Program-made: the position numbers and the translations under genes | In this document: positions 15,280-22,702 of the stretch, one piece after another | Numbering within the stretch: the first letter of the stretch is position 1 | How the letters are laid out: every line of letters starts with the position of its first letter | IMG/VR virus record: IMGVR_UViG_3300044695_005206 | Location: 1 to 40,684 of that record | Source: a virus | Strand: one strand, 5' to 3' | DNA length: 40,684 nt | Notes under the pieces: generated by a model | Seen by the model: only the letters and a program-made list of their open reading frames with translations | The model's database searches: none | What the model was told of the DNA's origin: nothing

Positions 15280-15488
15280 GACAGCCTCCGCAGCAGCCGC
15301 TCGGCGCGGGCCTCGGTCTGGTGCTCGCCCGGCGTGTCGTGCAGGACCGTGACGACGCGGGCGAGGATGAGGCGGGCCTCCTCGAGCAACTCGACGGCCT
15401 CGCGGGCGTCGGCCGCGTGGACGACGACATCCGTGAGTCCCTGGTTGGGCGCGAGCGCCACGGCGAGGCGCAGGGCGGCGAGGGTCAC
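15276..15488 (-). CDS. Small helical protein (70 aa)
   Basis: Predominantly helical (DAREAVELLEEARLILARVV). GTG start with a 4-base overlap to the upstream gene. Function unknown. Confidence 0.5.
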   Translation of the reverse strand: MTLAALRLAVALAPNQGLTDVVVHAADAREAVELLEEARLILARVVTVLHDTPGEHQTEARAERLLRRLS

Positions 15489-15634
15489 AGGTCGTCTCCG
15501 TCAAAGTCGAAAGGTCCGGGTCCGGGGTGGTCATCGTCGTGGATCGGCCCCTTCGGGTCGGACAGCCACGCCCAGGCGAACAGCGCGGCCGCGCCGGCGA
15601 AAACGCCGAGGAAAAAGATCATGCGGTCGGTCAT
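15485..15634 (-). CDS. Small membrane protein (49 aa)
   Basis: The N-terminal hydrophobic helix (MIFFLGVFAGAAALFAWAWL) is followed by an acidic, Pro/Gly-rich tail ending FDFDGDDL. The ATG is coupled to the upstream stop. Function unknown. Confidence 0.55.
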   Translation of the reverse strand: MTDRMIFFLGVFAGAAALFAWAWLSDPKGPIHDDDHPGPGPFDFDGDDL

Positions 15635-15855
15635 CACTTGCACCTCGGGCAAAAGTCTCGACGGGCACCGTGCTCGGACTGCGCGAGCTTCCACTTCGGC
15701 GGCGCCTTGCCGTCGAGGAACCATGACGGCGGCGCCATGCGATTTCTGGCGACGATGTCATACACAAGCCCACATCCATCGCAGATGATGGCGGGTTCTG
15801 CGGGAGGGAACCCAAAGGCGGCCATTCCCAATCCGTTTCCGATTCGGTAGCTCAC
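15634..15855 (-). CDS. Zinc-ribbon-like small protein (73 aa)
   Basis: Two CxxC pairs (CDGC near residue 25 and CPRC at the very C-terminus) with aromatic residues between suggest one zinc ribbon. GTG start overlapping the upstream stop. Confidence 0.55.
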   Translation of the reverse strand: MSYRIGNGLGMAAFGFPPAEPAIICDGCGLVYDIVARNRMAPPSWFLDGKAPPKWKLAQSEHGARRDFCPRCK

Positions 15856-16100
15856 GGCTTGTCCTCCGGGATGGGCAGGTCGCGAATATCGCCAGACAAT
15901 CCGAGTTGCATCCAGCCTTCGACCTCTCGAATAACAAGCTGAGCAGCGGCCTCGCGCATCGCCTCGGCGCCGCGACGGAAGGCGGCCCGCTCTATGTCGG
16001 CGAGCTGCTCCACGGTGACACCCGCAGCGCGATCAAGCACCATCTCTCGAACGAGCGCGTGCAACGCTGGCCTGTCCAGCTTGCTGAAGTCCGGCATCAC
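15852..16100 (-). CDS. Small protein with FRRGAEAMREAA motif (82 aa)
   Basis: The motif AAFRRGAEAMREAAAQ recurs in the genes at 16097-16564 and, as FARGAEAMRTAL, at 21237-21734, all followed by a short tail ending in PEDK/PEDR. These look like shuffled copies of one helical domain. Start may be GTG (16100) or ATG (16097). Confidence 0.55.
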   Translation of the reverse strand: MMPDFSKLDRPALHALVREMVLDRAAGVTVEQLADIERAAFRRGAEAMREAAAQLVIREVEGWMQLGLSGDIRDLPIPEDKP

Positions 16101-16564
16101 CTGTCCTCGGGGATGAGTGTCTCTTGGACGACAGCGGCATATCCGAAGCCGTCCTGCTCAATGCAAAAGACCTCGCACGCCCTCGCCGCCGCCTCGCGCA
16201 TCGCCTCGGCGCCGCGTCGAAAGGCATCGGCCCGAATCAGGTCGGCGCTCGTGAGATTGCAGAGGTATTCGATGTTCTCGCGTTGCAGCCGCTCGACCTC
16301 GGCCAGCAAGACTCCGATGTCGTCGGCCGCCGAGGCGATAAAACAGGCGTCCGAAGCGTCCGACGCCGGCGAGCTCAAGTTCAGGCGCGCAAGCGTCTCC
16401 ATCCGCTCCTTCTGCGTTCCCTCGTCAAGCACGGCGTTCACGCACCAGCCGTCGTTGTCCAGCGTCGCGAGCCACGAGCCCGGCGTCCTCGCCGCGAGAC
16501 GCGCGCGAATGTCGGTGATCTGGATGGCTCTCACTTCTTCGATGGTCAGTTCGTCGAGGTTCAT
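16097..16564 (-). CDS. Ea22-like phage protein (155 aa)
   Basis: The layout matches the common phage pattern: IRARLAARTPGSW near residues 19-31, a middle segment, then FIASAADDIGVLLAEVERLQ, the usual 'DAEFIAHARxDIPxLLAEVERLR' element. A FRRGAEAMREAA tail follows. Function of this family is unknown. The ATG at 16564 has GGCGAGGA just upstream. Confidence 0.6.
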   Translation of the reverse strand: MNLDELTIEEVRAIQITDIRARLAARTPGSWLATLDNDGWCVNAVLDEGTQKERMETLARLNLSSPASDASDACFIASAADDIGVLLAEVERLQRENIEYLCNLTSADLIRADAFRRGAEAMREAAARACEVFCIEQDGFGYAAVVQETLIPEDR

Positions 16565-16791
16565 TCCTCGCCTCCGCTGCACTTGTGGGTCTCCTCGAGG
16601 ACGCGCAGCGCCTTGATTGCCTTCGCGTAGTCCTCGTCCAGCACGACGACCCTCTCCACGTCGCCACACGAGTCGCACTTTCGCGTCCATATCGACGTGG
16701 CGATGTTGCGGGTCTTGAACATCCGGTGAATCGTGAAGAAGAGGCCAACGCCCATGAATACCGGCACGGCAAAAATGGCGTAGCCGCTCAC
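16561..16791 (-). CDS. Membrane protein with CxxC motif (76 aa)
   Basis: An N-terminal transmembrane helix (YAIFAVPVFMGVGLFFTI) is followed by KCDSCG and a C-terminal HKCSGGEE, which could complete a metal site. GTG start, 4-base overlap upstream. Confidence 0.55.
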   Translation of the reverse strand: MSGYAIFAVPVFMGVGLFFTIHRMFKTRNIATSIWTRKCDSCGDVERVVVLDEDYAKAIKALRVLEETHKCSGGEE

Positions 16792-17009
16792 GGCTGCACC
16801 TTCTTCGCTTTGAGCTCGTCGAGCATCGACTGCATCGCACGCTCGGCGCGGTCAATGCCTTCGGCTTTCGCGATGGTCTTCTTCAGCGTGTCGCGAACGC
16901 CTTTGACATTGTGCGCGACAGAGTGCGCCAGCACGACCATGCAGCCGAAGGCGCCCACCAGCCCGCCGAGTGCAAAGCACCCGACGCCCAACAGAATCGA
17001 TCCGGTCAT
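16788..17009 (-). CDS. Small membrane protein with cytoplasmic helix (73 aa)
   Basis: A Gly/Cys-rich transmembrane segment (LLGVGCFALGGLVGAFGCMV) precedes a charged amphipathic helix (VRDTLKKTIAKAEGIDRAER). The ATG has GAGGA upstream. Function unknown. Confidence 0.55.
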   Translation of the reverse strand: MTGSILLGVGCFALGGLVGAFGCMVVLAHSVAHNVKGVRDTLKKTIAKAEGIDRAERAMQSMLDELKAKKVQP

Positions 17010-17209
17010 TCCTCGTACCCTTCCCCGCCTCGCGGCGGAATCACCTTGCCTCGTTTCGCAGCGGCCTTGCCGCACGCGCCGCAGATGCCGATCGCGATTC
17101 GCGGCCCCTGCAAGTTCGCGCCGTCGCACGCGATCTGCGCGGTACAGGTCGGCGTGCGCGAGAACGACGTGTCGGCCGTCGGCCAGCGTCGAATCTTGGG
17201 CGTGGTCAT
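17006..17209 (-). CDS. Small Cys-containing protein (67 aa)
   Basis: Four Cys residues, with CGACGKAAAKRGK near the C-terminus; an isolated C at TCTAQIACD may complete a zinc site. The ATG overlaps the upstream stop (ATGA). Confidence 0.5.
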   Translation of the reverse strand: MTTPKIRRWPTADTSFSRTPTCTAQIACDGANLQGPRIAIGICGACGKAAAKRGKVIPPRGGEGYEE

Positions 17210-17505
17210 GACGCCAACACCGCCTCGACGCGGCCGCGCAGCTCGGGGTCGAGCGCGTCCTGGTCGATAATCTCCCACAGCTCGGCCAGCACGCCGAGCG
17301 CGTCAGGCTCGTCGGCGACGAGGCGCAGATGCGCCCCCGGTCGCGACTGTTGCGCGGCGATGAGTTCGTCGAGGCCATCGACCGCATCTCGCGCGCCGCA
17401 CTGCGGGCAGGGATCGTCGCCTCGATGAGCGGCCGGCAGACAGTCCGACGACGCGAACAGGTGGCGGGCAAGGTTGCGCGCCGAGAGCAGTGTCGAGAGG
17501 TTCAT
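17206..17505 (-). CDS. Small protein with CPQCG motif (99 aa)
   Basis: Contains DPCPQCGARDAVDGL in the middle and a C-terminal acidic helix (LGVLAELWEIIDQDALDPEL). The ATG has GGGGGA upstream. Family not recognised. Confidence 0.5.
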   Translation of the reverse strand: MNLSTLLSARNLARHLFASSDCLPAAHRGDDPCPQCGARDAVDGLDELIAAQQSRPGAHLRLVADEPDALGVLAELWEIIDQDALDPELRGRVEAVLAS

Positions 17506-17837
17506 GGGTTCCCCCGGTCGGCCTTTGCCTTCGCGACGGCCTCGGTAACGATTTGATGGATGCGCTTTCCCATTTCGGTCTGGGGCGCAAAGTCCGGCCA
17601 CCGCTTCACGGCGTGTCGCTCACTCCAGTCCTTCGACATTCCTGCGAAGGCCATCATCCTGACGACGTCCTCGTGCACGCGGGCCATCTCGTTTGCGGGG
17701 TCCATCGTTTCGTCACACGCCGCGTCGACTTCGACGGGGTCGGCGTCGGATCCGACGGCGTGCTGGCGCAGCGCGACGACCTGCGGCGATTGCCCGTCGC
17801 GATGACGGACGCGCACGTCCCACGGCGACGTCTTCAT
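17502..17837 (-). CDS. Hypothetical protein (111 aa)
   Basis: Soluble, mixed charge, with a central helical part (MARVHEDVVRMMAFAGMSKD) and a basic C-terminus. The ATG overlaps the upstream stop by 4 bases. Function unknown. Confidence 0.5.
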   Translation of the reverse strand: MKTSPWDVRVRHRDGQSPQVVALRQHAVGSDADPVEVDAACDETMDPANEMARVHEDVVRMMAFAGMSKDWSERHAVKRWPDFAPQTEMGKRIHQIVTEAVAKAKADRGNP

Positions 17838-18097
17838 GAGCACACCTTGTCGAGCGCAGCGCGCACGTCGGCGGCGGTCGCCGGCAGCTCGCTCGCGTCG
17901 AGCTCGATAGCGCGGCGCAGGACCGCATCGAAGACCGTCACCTTGCCCGCACCGTCGCGGATGGCGATCACCATCGAGTCCCGCTGCCGTCCGGTCCACC
18001 ACCACTTTGCGTGGTGGATGCCCTCAACCGCCTTGACGACCAGCAGGTCGCGGTCCTCGTCTCGGACGGGCGTGCCCTCGTACCGTTCAACCTTCAC
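17834..18097 (-). CDS. Hypothetical protein (87 aa)
   Basis: Alpha/beta-looking sequence with a Trp-rich strand (HHAKWWWTG) and a C-terminal helix (TAADVRAALDKVC). The GTG has GGAGG 5 bases upstream. It follows the terminator at 18112-18135. Function unknown. Confidence 0.55.
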   Translation of the reverse strand: MKVERYEGTPVRDEDRDLLVVKAVEGIHHAKWWWTGRQRDSMVIAIRDGAGKVTVFDAVLRRAIELDASELPATAADVRAALDKVCS

Positions 18098-18111
18098 GAC
18101 GACCTCCGACG

Positions 18112-18135
18112 AAAAGGGCGCCCCGAAGGGCGCCC
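18112..18135 (-). terminator. Rho-independent terminator with UUCG loop
   Basis: On the minus strand an 8-bp stem (GGGCGCCC on both sides) closes a TTCG tetraloop and is followed by TTTT. It lies just after the gene ending at 18149. Confidence 0.8.
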
Positions 18136-18148
18136 GAGGTGGCGGCGA

Positions 18149-18463
18149 CTAGGCGCGACCGACGACGGCAACGAGGCGGCCGGTCGTGGTCTTGGCCCAG
18201 CCGACCGTGTAGCCGGCCTCGGTGACGCGAGCGAGCAGCGCCTTGCGCGTCGAGGCGTAGCGGGCACTGTACTTGCGGGCGGCGCCGGTCAGGTCCGAGC
18301 CCGACCAGCGAGCGCGACCGTCGAGCAGGCGCTCCTGATAGTCGCCCTTCGCGAGCGCGGAGATCTGCGCGGCATCGACGCCCTCGGCGTACACCGTGTC
18401 TGGTGTCGAGTCGTCGAGCGAGCGGGTGGCGAGGGCGGGGGTCTGGGCGGTCTGCGTGTTCAT
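18149..18463 (-). CDS. Hypothetical protein, first gene after promoter B (104 aa)
   Basis: The N-terminal third is Thr/Ala-rich; the rest may be a small alpha/beta domain (KYSARYASTRKALLARVTEA, then YTVGWAKTTTGRLVAVV). It forms a single-gene unit between promoter B and a strong terminator, so it may be highly expressed. Function unknown. Confidence 0.6.
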   Translation of the reverse strand: MNTQTAQTPALATRSLDDSTPDTVYAEGVDAAQISALAKGDYQERLLDGRARWSGSDLTGAARKYSARYASTRKALLARVTEAGYTVGWAKTTTGRLVAVVGRA

Positions 18464-18505
18464 CGTCTCTCTCCGTGCCGTCGCGTCGTTGCGCCGGTGA
18501 GAGAA

Positions 18506-18534
18506 ACCTTGCCACGGGTAGTTGCGCCGCGCAA
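18506..18534 (-). promoter_or_regulatory. Promoter B of the three-copy leftward promoter cassette
   Basis: Read leftward: TTGCGC (18534-18529), a 17-base spacer, then CAAGGT (18511-18506). The spacer, the -10 and the leader to the ATG at 18463 align closely with promoter A. Confidence 0.6.
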
Positions 18535-18555
18535 GAGAAAAGCGACAGCGTGTCT

Positions 18556-19551
18556 CTAGTGGTGCTCGGTGCCGCCCTTTCGCAGCAGATACCGCTCGGA
18601 GACGACCTTGAGCGTGCAGCGCACGGCCATCGAGACGCGCTCGACGACCGGCCGAACCACGACGCCCTCTCGGATGCCACCGTGTACCGAGTCCTCCTCT
18701 GCCAGCCGCGACAGCAGCGCCACGTCGAGCGGCCCTCGGTACAGCACCGGCACCGTCGGCAGCATCAGTTCGTCGAGCAGCGCCTCGGCCGCCCCGTGCG
18801 ACAGGTAGTCGCCGGTCCGCGAGTCGAAGACGTCGAAGAACGCCAGGGAGAGCCGCCCGTTCGTGTGGCCGTAGGTCATGTCTTGGACGCCGCTGCCATA
18901 GACCTCGCCGAAGAAGATCAGCCCCGGATGCCGCGCCAGCTTCTCGCGCAGGCCGTACTGCTCGGCCACCCGCGCCCAGACCGTCGTCCCGCCGTCGAGC
19001 TGCTTCCAGGTGCGGTGACTCCCGACGTGCAGCCGCCCCTCGGCGTCCACGACGAAGCGCCCGTTCGTGCCGTGCAACTTCTCGGTGACGACGACCTCCT
19101 CGCCCGCGTCGAACAGCAATGACCCGTAGTGCCGCCACGCTTCGAGCTCGTACGTCGGCACCAGCAGGCTCGGCGCCTTTGCCTGCTCGCCGGCCATCGA
19201 CACCGGCTCAGGCTCCTTGTATTTGACGATGCGGAGCCGCTCGGCGAGGTCGTCGCCCTCGGCCGCATCGGCGGGCGCCGGAATCAAGAGGCCCATCGAG
19301 AACGTCCCGCGCAGCCGCTTGGCGCGAATGCGGGTCGACGTCTTGCCCTCAGCCGCGAGGAACGCGAGCTCGGGCACCGTCGTGTCGACGACCGCGTCGA
19401 CCGGGACGTAGACCGCGAGATCGCCCTCGACGAACGAGCCGGTCCGCAGCACGACCGGGCAGCCGCGCACCTCGGTCAGAGACAGCGCGTCGGCGTTCGG
19501 GTGGCGCGAGATCGCGTTCACGCGAACGACAGGAACGGAAAAGGTGCTCAT
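18556..19551 (-). CDS. RNA ligase, Rnl5/DRB0094-like (331 aa)
   Basis: The C-terminal two thirds hold the nucleotidyltransferase motifs: motif I TEKLHGTNGR with the adenylated Lys at 158, motif III-like FFGEVYGSG near 213-221, motif IV REGVVVR near 294-300 and motif V TLKVVS near 313-318. The N-terminal about 110 residues form a separate domain, as in Deinococcus DRB0094-type ligases. The family seals 3'-OH/5'-phosphate nicks in RNA using ATP. A phage could use it to repair RNA cut by host defences, which is inference. The start overlaps the small gene upstream. Confidence 0.85.
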   Translation of the reverse strand: MSTFSVPVVRVNAISRHPNADALSLTEVRGCPVVLRTGSFVEGDLAVYVPVDAVVDTTVPELAFLAAEGKTSTRIRAKRLRGTFSMGLLIPAPADAAEGDDLAERLRIVKYKEPEPVSMAGEQAKAPSLLVPTYELEAWRHYGSLLFDAGEEVVVTEKLHGTNGRFVVDAEGRLHVGSHRTWKQLDGGTTVWARVAEQYGLREKLARHPGLIFFGEVYGSGVQDMTYGHTNGRLSLAFFDVFDSRTGDYLSHGAAEALLDELMLPTVPVLYRGPLDVALLSRLAEEDSVHGGIREGVVVRPVVERVSMAVRCTLKVVSERYLLRKGGTEHH

Positions 19552-19796
19552 GGCTTGTCCTCCTCGGCGTCAGGCCCGAGCACGACGTGCGGCACGCAGG
19601 TCACGCCGGCCGAGCGCACGCCCTGGACAACGACGCAGGTCGCCTTCGTTCCGTCGCCGAGCGTCACCTCGTACTGGCGGAGGCGGCTGTCGCCCGAGTA
19701 GAGCCAAGCGAGCAGCGCGACGAGCGCGAGCACCGCAGGCAGCAGCAGCAGCACATGCCGCGCGTCGTCAGACAGTCCTTGCCACCATGTCTTCAT
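19548..19796 (-). CDS. Small membrane protein (82 aa)
   Basis: One transmembrane helix near residues 14-31 (VLLLLPAVLALVALLAWLY), then a soluble beta-rich domain with two Cys residues (ATCVVV, GVTCVPHVV). The ATG is coupled to the upstream gene. Function unknown. Confidence 0.55.
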   Translation of the reverse strand: MKTWWQGLSDDARHVLLLLPAVLALVALLAWLYSGDSRLRQYEVTLGDGTKATCVVVQGVRSAGVTCVPHVVLGPDAEEDKP

Positions 19797-19969
19797 CGCT
19801 CCCCCCTCGCCTGCGCGGCAGCCAGCCGCGACAGGGCATCGTCACGCTCGCGCACGACCCGCCGCACCTCCGCGACAACGTCGGCCCCGGCGTCCACCTC
19901 GAGCACCTCGCCGAGCCGGTGGCGCAGCCACGACAGTTCGACCTCTGCGTCTCTCGTCGTCTCGATCAT
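19793..19969 (-). CDS. Small helical protein (58 aa)
   Basis: Entirely helical and charged (VELSWLRHRLGEVLEVD, VRRVVRERDDALSRLAAA). The ATG has AGGAGA 5 bases upstream. Function unknown. Confidence 0.5.
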   Translation of the reverse strand: MIETTRDAEVELSWLRHRLGEVLEVDAGADVVAEVRRVVRERDDALSRLAAAQARGER

Positions 19970-20460
19970 GCCTGTCTCCTCGCGGCTCGTCGCCGCTCCG
20001 TCCTCGCGAAGTGCCCGTGTCGCCGGCACAGGCCGGTCTTGCTGGCGAACACGATGCGCTCCGAGCAGCCAACGAACCGGCAGACGCCGCCCGACGACAG
20101 GTAGTGCGCCTTGCACAGCCCCGTGCGCCCGTGGACGACGACCGTGCAGCCGACCGCCGTGCAGGGCGCGACCCGCTCGGCCCTCTCCTTGTCGTTCTTC
20201 ACGCGGCAGACTCGGCAGAACGGGTGGCCCCGCTGGCACGGCCCGAGGCATCGCTTGCACTGACCGCCCGCCTGATGGTGCGACCGACAGAAGCCCGAGC
20301 GGTTGTCCGACCGCAACTTTCGGTCGCAGCCCTGCTTGCGGCAGACCGTCCACGTCTGCTTGCCTGTCCCGCGCGCGCGCTTCGGGGCGCGCTGCCGCTC
20401 CTGCTCTCGCGCCGTCTTTGTGCGGCCGTCGATGCAGAACTCTCGCCAGGGCGTGCTCAC
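19966..20460 (-). CDS. Multi-repeat zinc-binding protein (164 aa)
   Basis: At least four Cys/His units are visible: CRKQGC...FCRSHH, CKRCLGPC...FCRVC, CTAVGC...LCKAHY and CRFVGC...LCRRHG. The pattern is C-x(2-4)-C-x(8-13)-C-x2-H/C, so up to four zinc ions could be bound. It shares this unit with the protein at 5369-5617. The N- and C-termini are strongly basic (RQRAPKRARG, RTERRRAARRQ), which suits nucleic acid binding. GTG start overlapping the upstream stop. Confidence 0.65.
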   Translation of the reverse strand: MSTPWREFCIDGRTKTAREQERQRAPKRARGTGKQTWTVCRKQGCDRKLRSDNRSGFCRSHHQAGGQCKRCLGPCQRGHPFCRVCRVKNDKERAERVAPCTAVGCTVVVHGRTGLCKAHYLSSGGVCRFVGCSERIVFASKTGLCRRHGHFARTERRRAARRQA

Positions 20461-20771
20461 TCGAGTCCCTCCGCGTTTCGCCTCGCAGCGACGTCCGACA
20501 GGAACGATGCAGCAGCCTTCGGCAGCGGCTCCTTCTCGGAGGCCGGCGCGCAGCATTCGCACGGTTTGAAGCCGACCATGCCCGGCGCGATTCCGACGAG
20601 CTTCGACCCGACGCCTCGGCACTCGCGGCAGTCCTTCTTGCCCACCATCGCGCCGATGGCCTGTCGCACACGCTCGCGCAGCTCCGCCACCTCGGCCCAC
20701 TGGTCGTCGCCGAGCGGCTCGACGCCGAGCCAGCGTTCGCACTCGGCGAGCAGGGAATGGAGAGTCGTCAT
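20457..20771 (-). CDS. Small protein with CRECRG/CECC motifs (104 aa)
   Basis: The pair CRECRGVG and later CECC resembles half of a DnaJ-type zinc domain. The N-terminal 50 residues are helical (WAEVAELRERVRQAIGAMVG). ATG start, coupled downstream. Function unknown. Confidence 0.55.
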   Translation of the reverse strand: MTTLHSLLAECERWLGVEPLGDDQWAEVAELRERVRQAIGAMVGKKDCRECRGVGSKLVGIAPGMVGFKPCECCAPASEKEPLPKAAASFLSDVAARRNAEGLE

Positions 20772-21031
20772 TGTTCGGTATCCAGTGCGGCGAGTCGCCG
20801 CTTGAGTTCGTACTGGTCGATGCGCTTCGCGAGGTAGTCGTCATAGATAGCGTCGATGGGCTTGACCTCGCGCCCCTGCGGCGTCCAGTCCTGCTCGACA
20901 AGCACGTCGTCGATGCGTCGAGCCAGGTCTCGAGCGTCGAGGACAACCTGTTTCTCGTGCGACGAGACGCTGAGTGCGACGAGCAGTTCGCTCGCCTCGT
21001 GCAGCAGGACCAGCGCGTCGTCGAGCGTCAT
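20768..21031 (-). CDS. Small helical protein (87 aa)
   Basis: Two helical halves: MTLDDALVLLHEASELLVAL and YLAKRIDQYELKRRLAALD. The ATG overlaps the upstream stop by 4 bases. Function unknown. Confidence 0.5.
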   Translation of the reverse strand: MTLDDALVLLHEASELLVALSVSSHEKQVVLDARDLARRIDDVLVEQDWTPQGREVKPIDAIYDDYLAKRIDQYELKRRLAALDTEQ

Positions 21032-21240
21032 TGGTCGGTCCTCGCGGCCAGCTTGCGACCGATGCTGACGTTCGCGGTTGCGCGGAGGTCTGCGTTGCGC
21101 AGCGTCCAGATCTCGCCGGTGTCGCGCATCACCACGACCCAGAGCAGGTCCGCCTCGGGACCGTAGTCGAGCAGGAACTCGGCGTGCCCGCGCCCCTTCG
21201 GCGTGTCGACCTCGAGCACGGGCGAGAGTTGCAGGATCAC
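21028..21240 (-). CDS. Conserved small phage protein (70 aa)
   Basis: The sequence FLLDYGPEADLLWVVVM followed by DTGEIWTLRNADLRA matches a widespread small phage protein of unknown function that has a DYGPEHDLxWVV...DTGExWTxxNPEIRAQ-NITxGR pattern. The GTG at 21240 has GGAGG upstream and a GTGA overlap. Confidence 0.65.
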   Translation of the reverse strand: MILQLSPVLEVDTPKGRGHAEFLLDYGPEADLLWVVVMRDTGEIWTLRNADLRATANVSIGRKLAARTDQ

Positions 21241-21734
21241 TTGTCCTCCGGCACGGGCTCGTCGCGAATGCGGTCGGCGAGGTCCGAGCCCCACGAGACG
21301 CGCTGCACGAGCGCGGTCCGCATCGCCTCGGCGCCGCGAGCGAAGGACGACGCACCCTGCTCCATCGTGTGGGCCTTGAACGCCTCCCATTCGTCGCGCC
21401 ATTTCACCAACTCGCACCGGCACGACTCGCCAGGGAACCGCATCGCCCAGCCGCACTTCTCGCAGAGTTCGCCGCTCACCTGTCGAGCCATCGCGAGGTC
21501 GTTCGTCAGGCGCTCGACCTCGTCCAGCAGGGCGCGGAGGTCGGTCGGGGCGTGGTGCATCAGCGTCACGAGGCATCGGACCCGATACGCGTCGTCGTGT
21601 GAGGAGCACAGGAATGGTCCGAGATTGATCCAGCGGGTGGTTCCGTCGCGGTCGGTCTCGATCTGCGTAGACATCGCGTGCGTGTTCGCCGCGTCGAGCC
21701 GTGCGCGGATGGCGGTCAGTTGGTCGGGGGTCAC
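21237..21734 (-). CDS. Ea22-like phage protein with Cys motif (165 aa)
   Basis: It starts LTAIRARLDAAN and has LRALLDEVERLTNDL, the two outer elements of the Ea22-like pattern seen at 16097-16564. A Cys cluster (LCEKCGWAM, ESCRCEL) is inserted before the FARGAEAMRTAL motif and the PVPEDK end. It is a rearranged paralog of that gene. GTG start with GGAGG upstream. Confidence 0.6.
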   Translation of the reverse strand: MTPDQLTAIRARLDAANTHAMSTQIETDRDGTTRWINLGPFLCSSHDDAYRVRCLVTLMHHAPTDLRALLDEVERLTNDLAMARQVSGELCEKCGWAMRFPGESCRCELVKWRDEWEAFKAHTMEQGASSFARGAEAMRTALVQRVSWGSDLADRIRDEPVPEDK

Positions 21735-22024
21735 GACCTGTCCTCCACGCCGTCAGCCTCGACAACGATACAATCCTCGGGCGTGGCGGACTCGTCGTCC
21801 ACGAGGAACGATGCGACGCGATCCGTGAAGACGTACTCCATGCAGTTCGTGATGGGTGTCTCGACGCTCACGATCCGCGCCGTCCGAAGAAGGAACTGCA
21901 GCTTCTCCATCGCATCGAACGTGAGGTGCCACTGCGCACTGTGTCCGTTGACAAAGTCCACCCAGACTCGGTAGCTCACGTCAAACCGAGCGCGGCGTTC
22001 GCGGACCTGTTCAATTTTCGTCAT
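21731..22024 (-). CDS. Hypothetical protein (97 aa)
   Basis: Likely alpha/beta fold: FDVSYRVWVDFVNGHSAQWH, a helix (DAMEKLQFLLRTA), then strands. The ATG has GAGGGG upstream. Function unknown. Confidence 0.55.
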   Translation of the reverse strand: MTKIEQVRERRARFDVSYRVWVDFVNGHSAQWHLTFDAMEKLQFLLRTARIVSVETPITNCMEYVFTDRVASFLVDDESATPEDCIVVEADGVEDRS

Positions 22025-22398
22025 CGCATCCCCCTCGCCGCCGCGATGGCGGCGGACTTGGCCTCGGCCTCGGTGGCGCACTTGCCTGAGTTGCCCTCAC
22101 TTGAAGGCAACCGCTTCCACACGGTCCAATGCCATTCGCGAGCATTCGCACGCCACACGCGAAGATGCACCCGTCCTATGTCTGCCTCTTGCTGCGACAA
22201 CGACCACCACTCCGTCTCAGGGGGCGCGACGGCAGTGTCAGACTCCACAACGTCCTCGGTCGAGCCTTCGGCCCGACCCGCGAGCGCGGCGTCGATGCGG
22301 TTGGCGAGGTCCATGCAGTCCCACGCCCCTCCGCTGCGCCCTTCGTCTTGCAGGATGTCGTACGCCTCGCGCAGCAGCGCCCACGGGTCAGCGGTCAT
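22021..22398 (-). CDS. Small protein with WxxxV...EAxxAA C-terminal domain (125 aa)
   Basis: The N-terminal 40 residues are helical (ALLREAYDILQDE, ANRIDAALAG). The C-terminus runs EWHWTVWKRLPS, then CATEAEAKSAAIAAARGM. That strand-then-Ala-rich-helix pattern repeats in neighbouring genes (22388, 22699, 24445, 24995) and resembles the end of a dsRNA-binding-like fold, but the match is not specific. Confidence 0.55.
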   Translation of the reverse strand: MTADPWALLREAYDILQDEGRSGGAWDCMDLANRIDAALAGRAEGSTEDVVESDTAVAPPETEWWSLSQQEADIGRVHLRVWRANAREWHWTVWKRLPSSEGNSGKCATEAEAKSAAIAAARGMR

Positions 22399-22702
22399 CG
22401 GCCATCTCCTTGGCTGCGTTGTACGCGGCAAGGCACGCGGCCTCGCGGGTGGTCTCGGTGCCGTCCTTGCGCGTGCGAACGACGCCCACGCGGCCGAGCT
22501 CGTGGAACTCAAGGGTCGTCCACTCGTAGAGGTCGACGCCGGCAAACCGCACTTTGCACTCCAGTGTGACGCCCTCGCGCTTCACCGACCGGAAGTGCGC
22601 GACCTGCTCGGCGGGCTCAAAGAACCGCTTCGCCTCGCTCTCGGCCATGCCTTTCGCGATCCGCGCCGACCAGTCGTCGGGCAGGTTCGTCGGTTCGCTC
22701 AC
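22388..22702 (-). CDS. Small protein with the shared EAxxAAYNAAK end (104 aa)
   Basis: The middle part (RFAGVDLYEWTTLEFHELGR) is strand-like and the end (TTREAACLAAYNAAKEMADD) matches the Ala-rich helix of the neighbouring paralog group. GTG start overlapping the upstream stop. Confidence 0.55.
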   Translation of the reverse strand: MSEPTNLPDDWSARIAKGMAESEAKRFFEPAEQVAHFRSVKREGVTLECKVRFAGVDLYEWTTLEFHELGRVGVVRTRKDGTETTREAACLAAYNAAKEMADDR

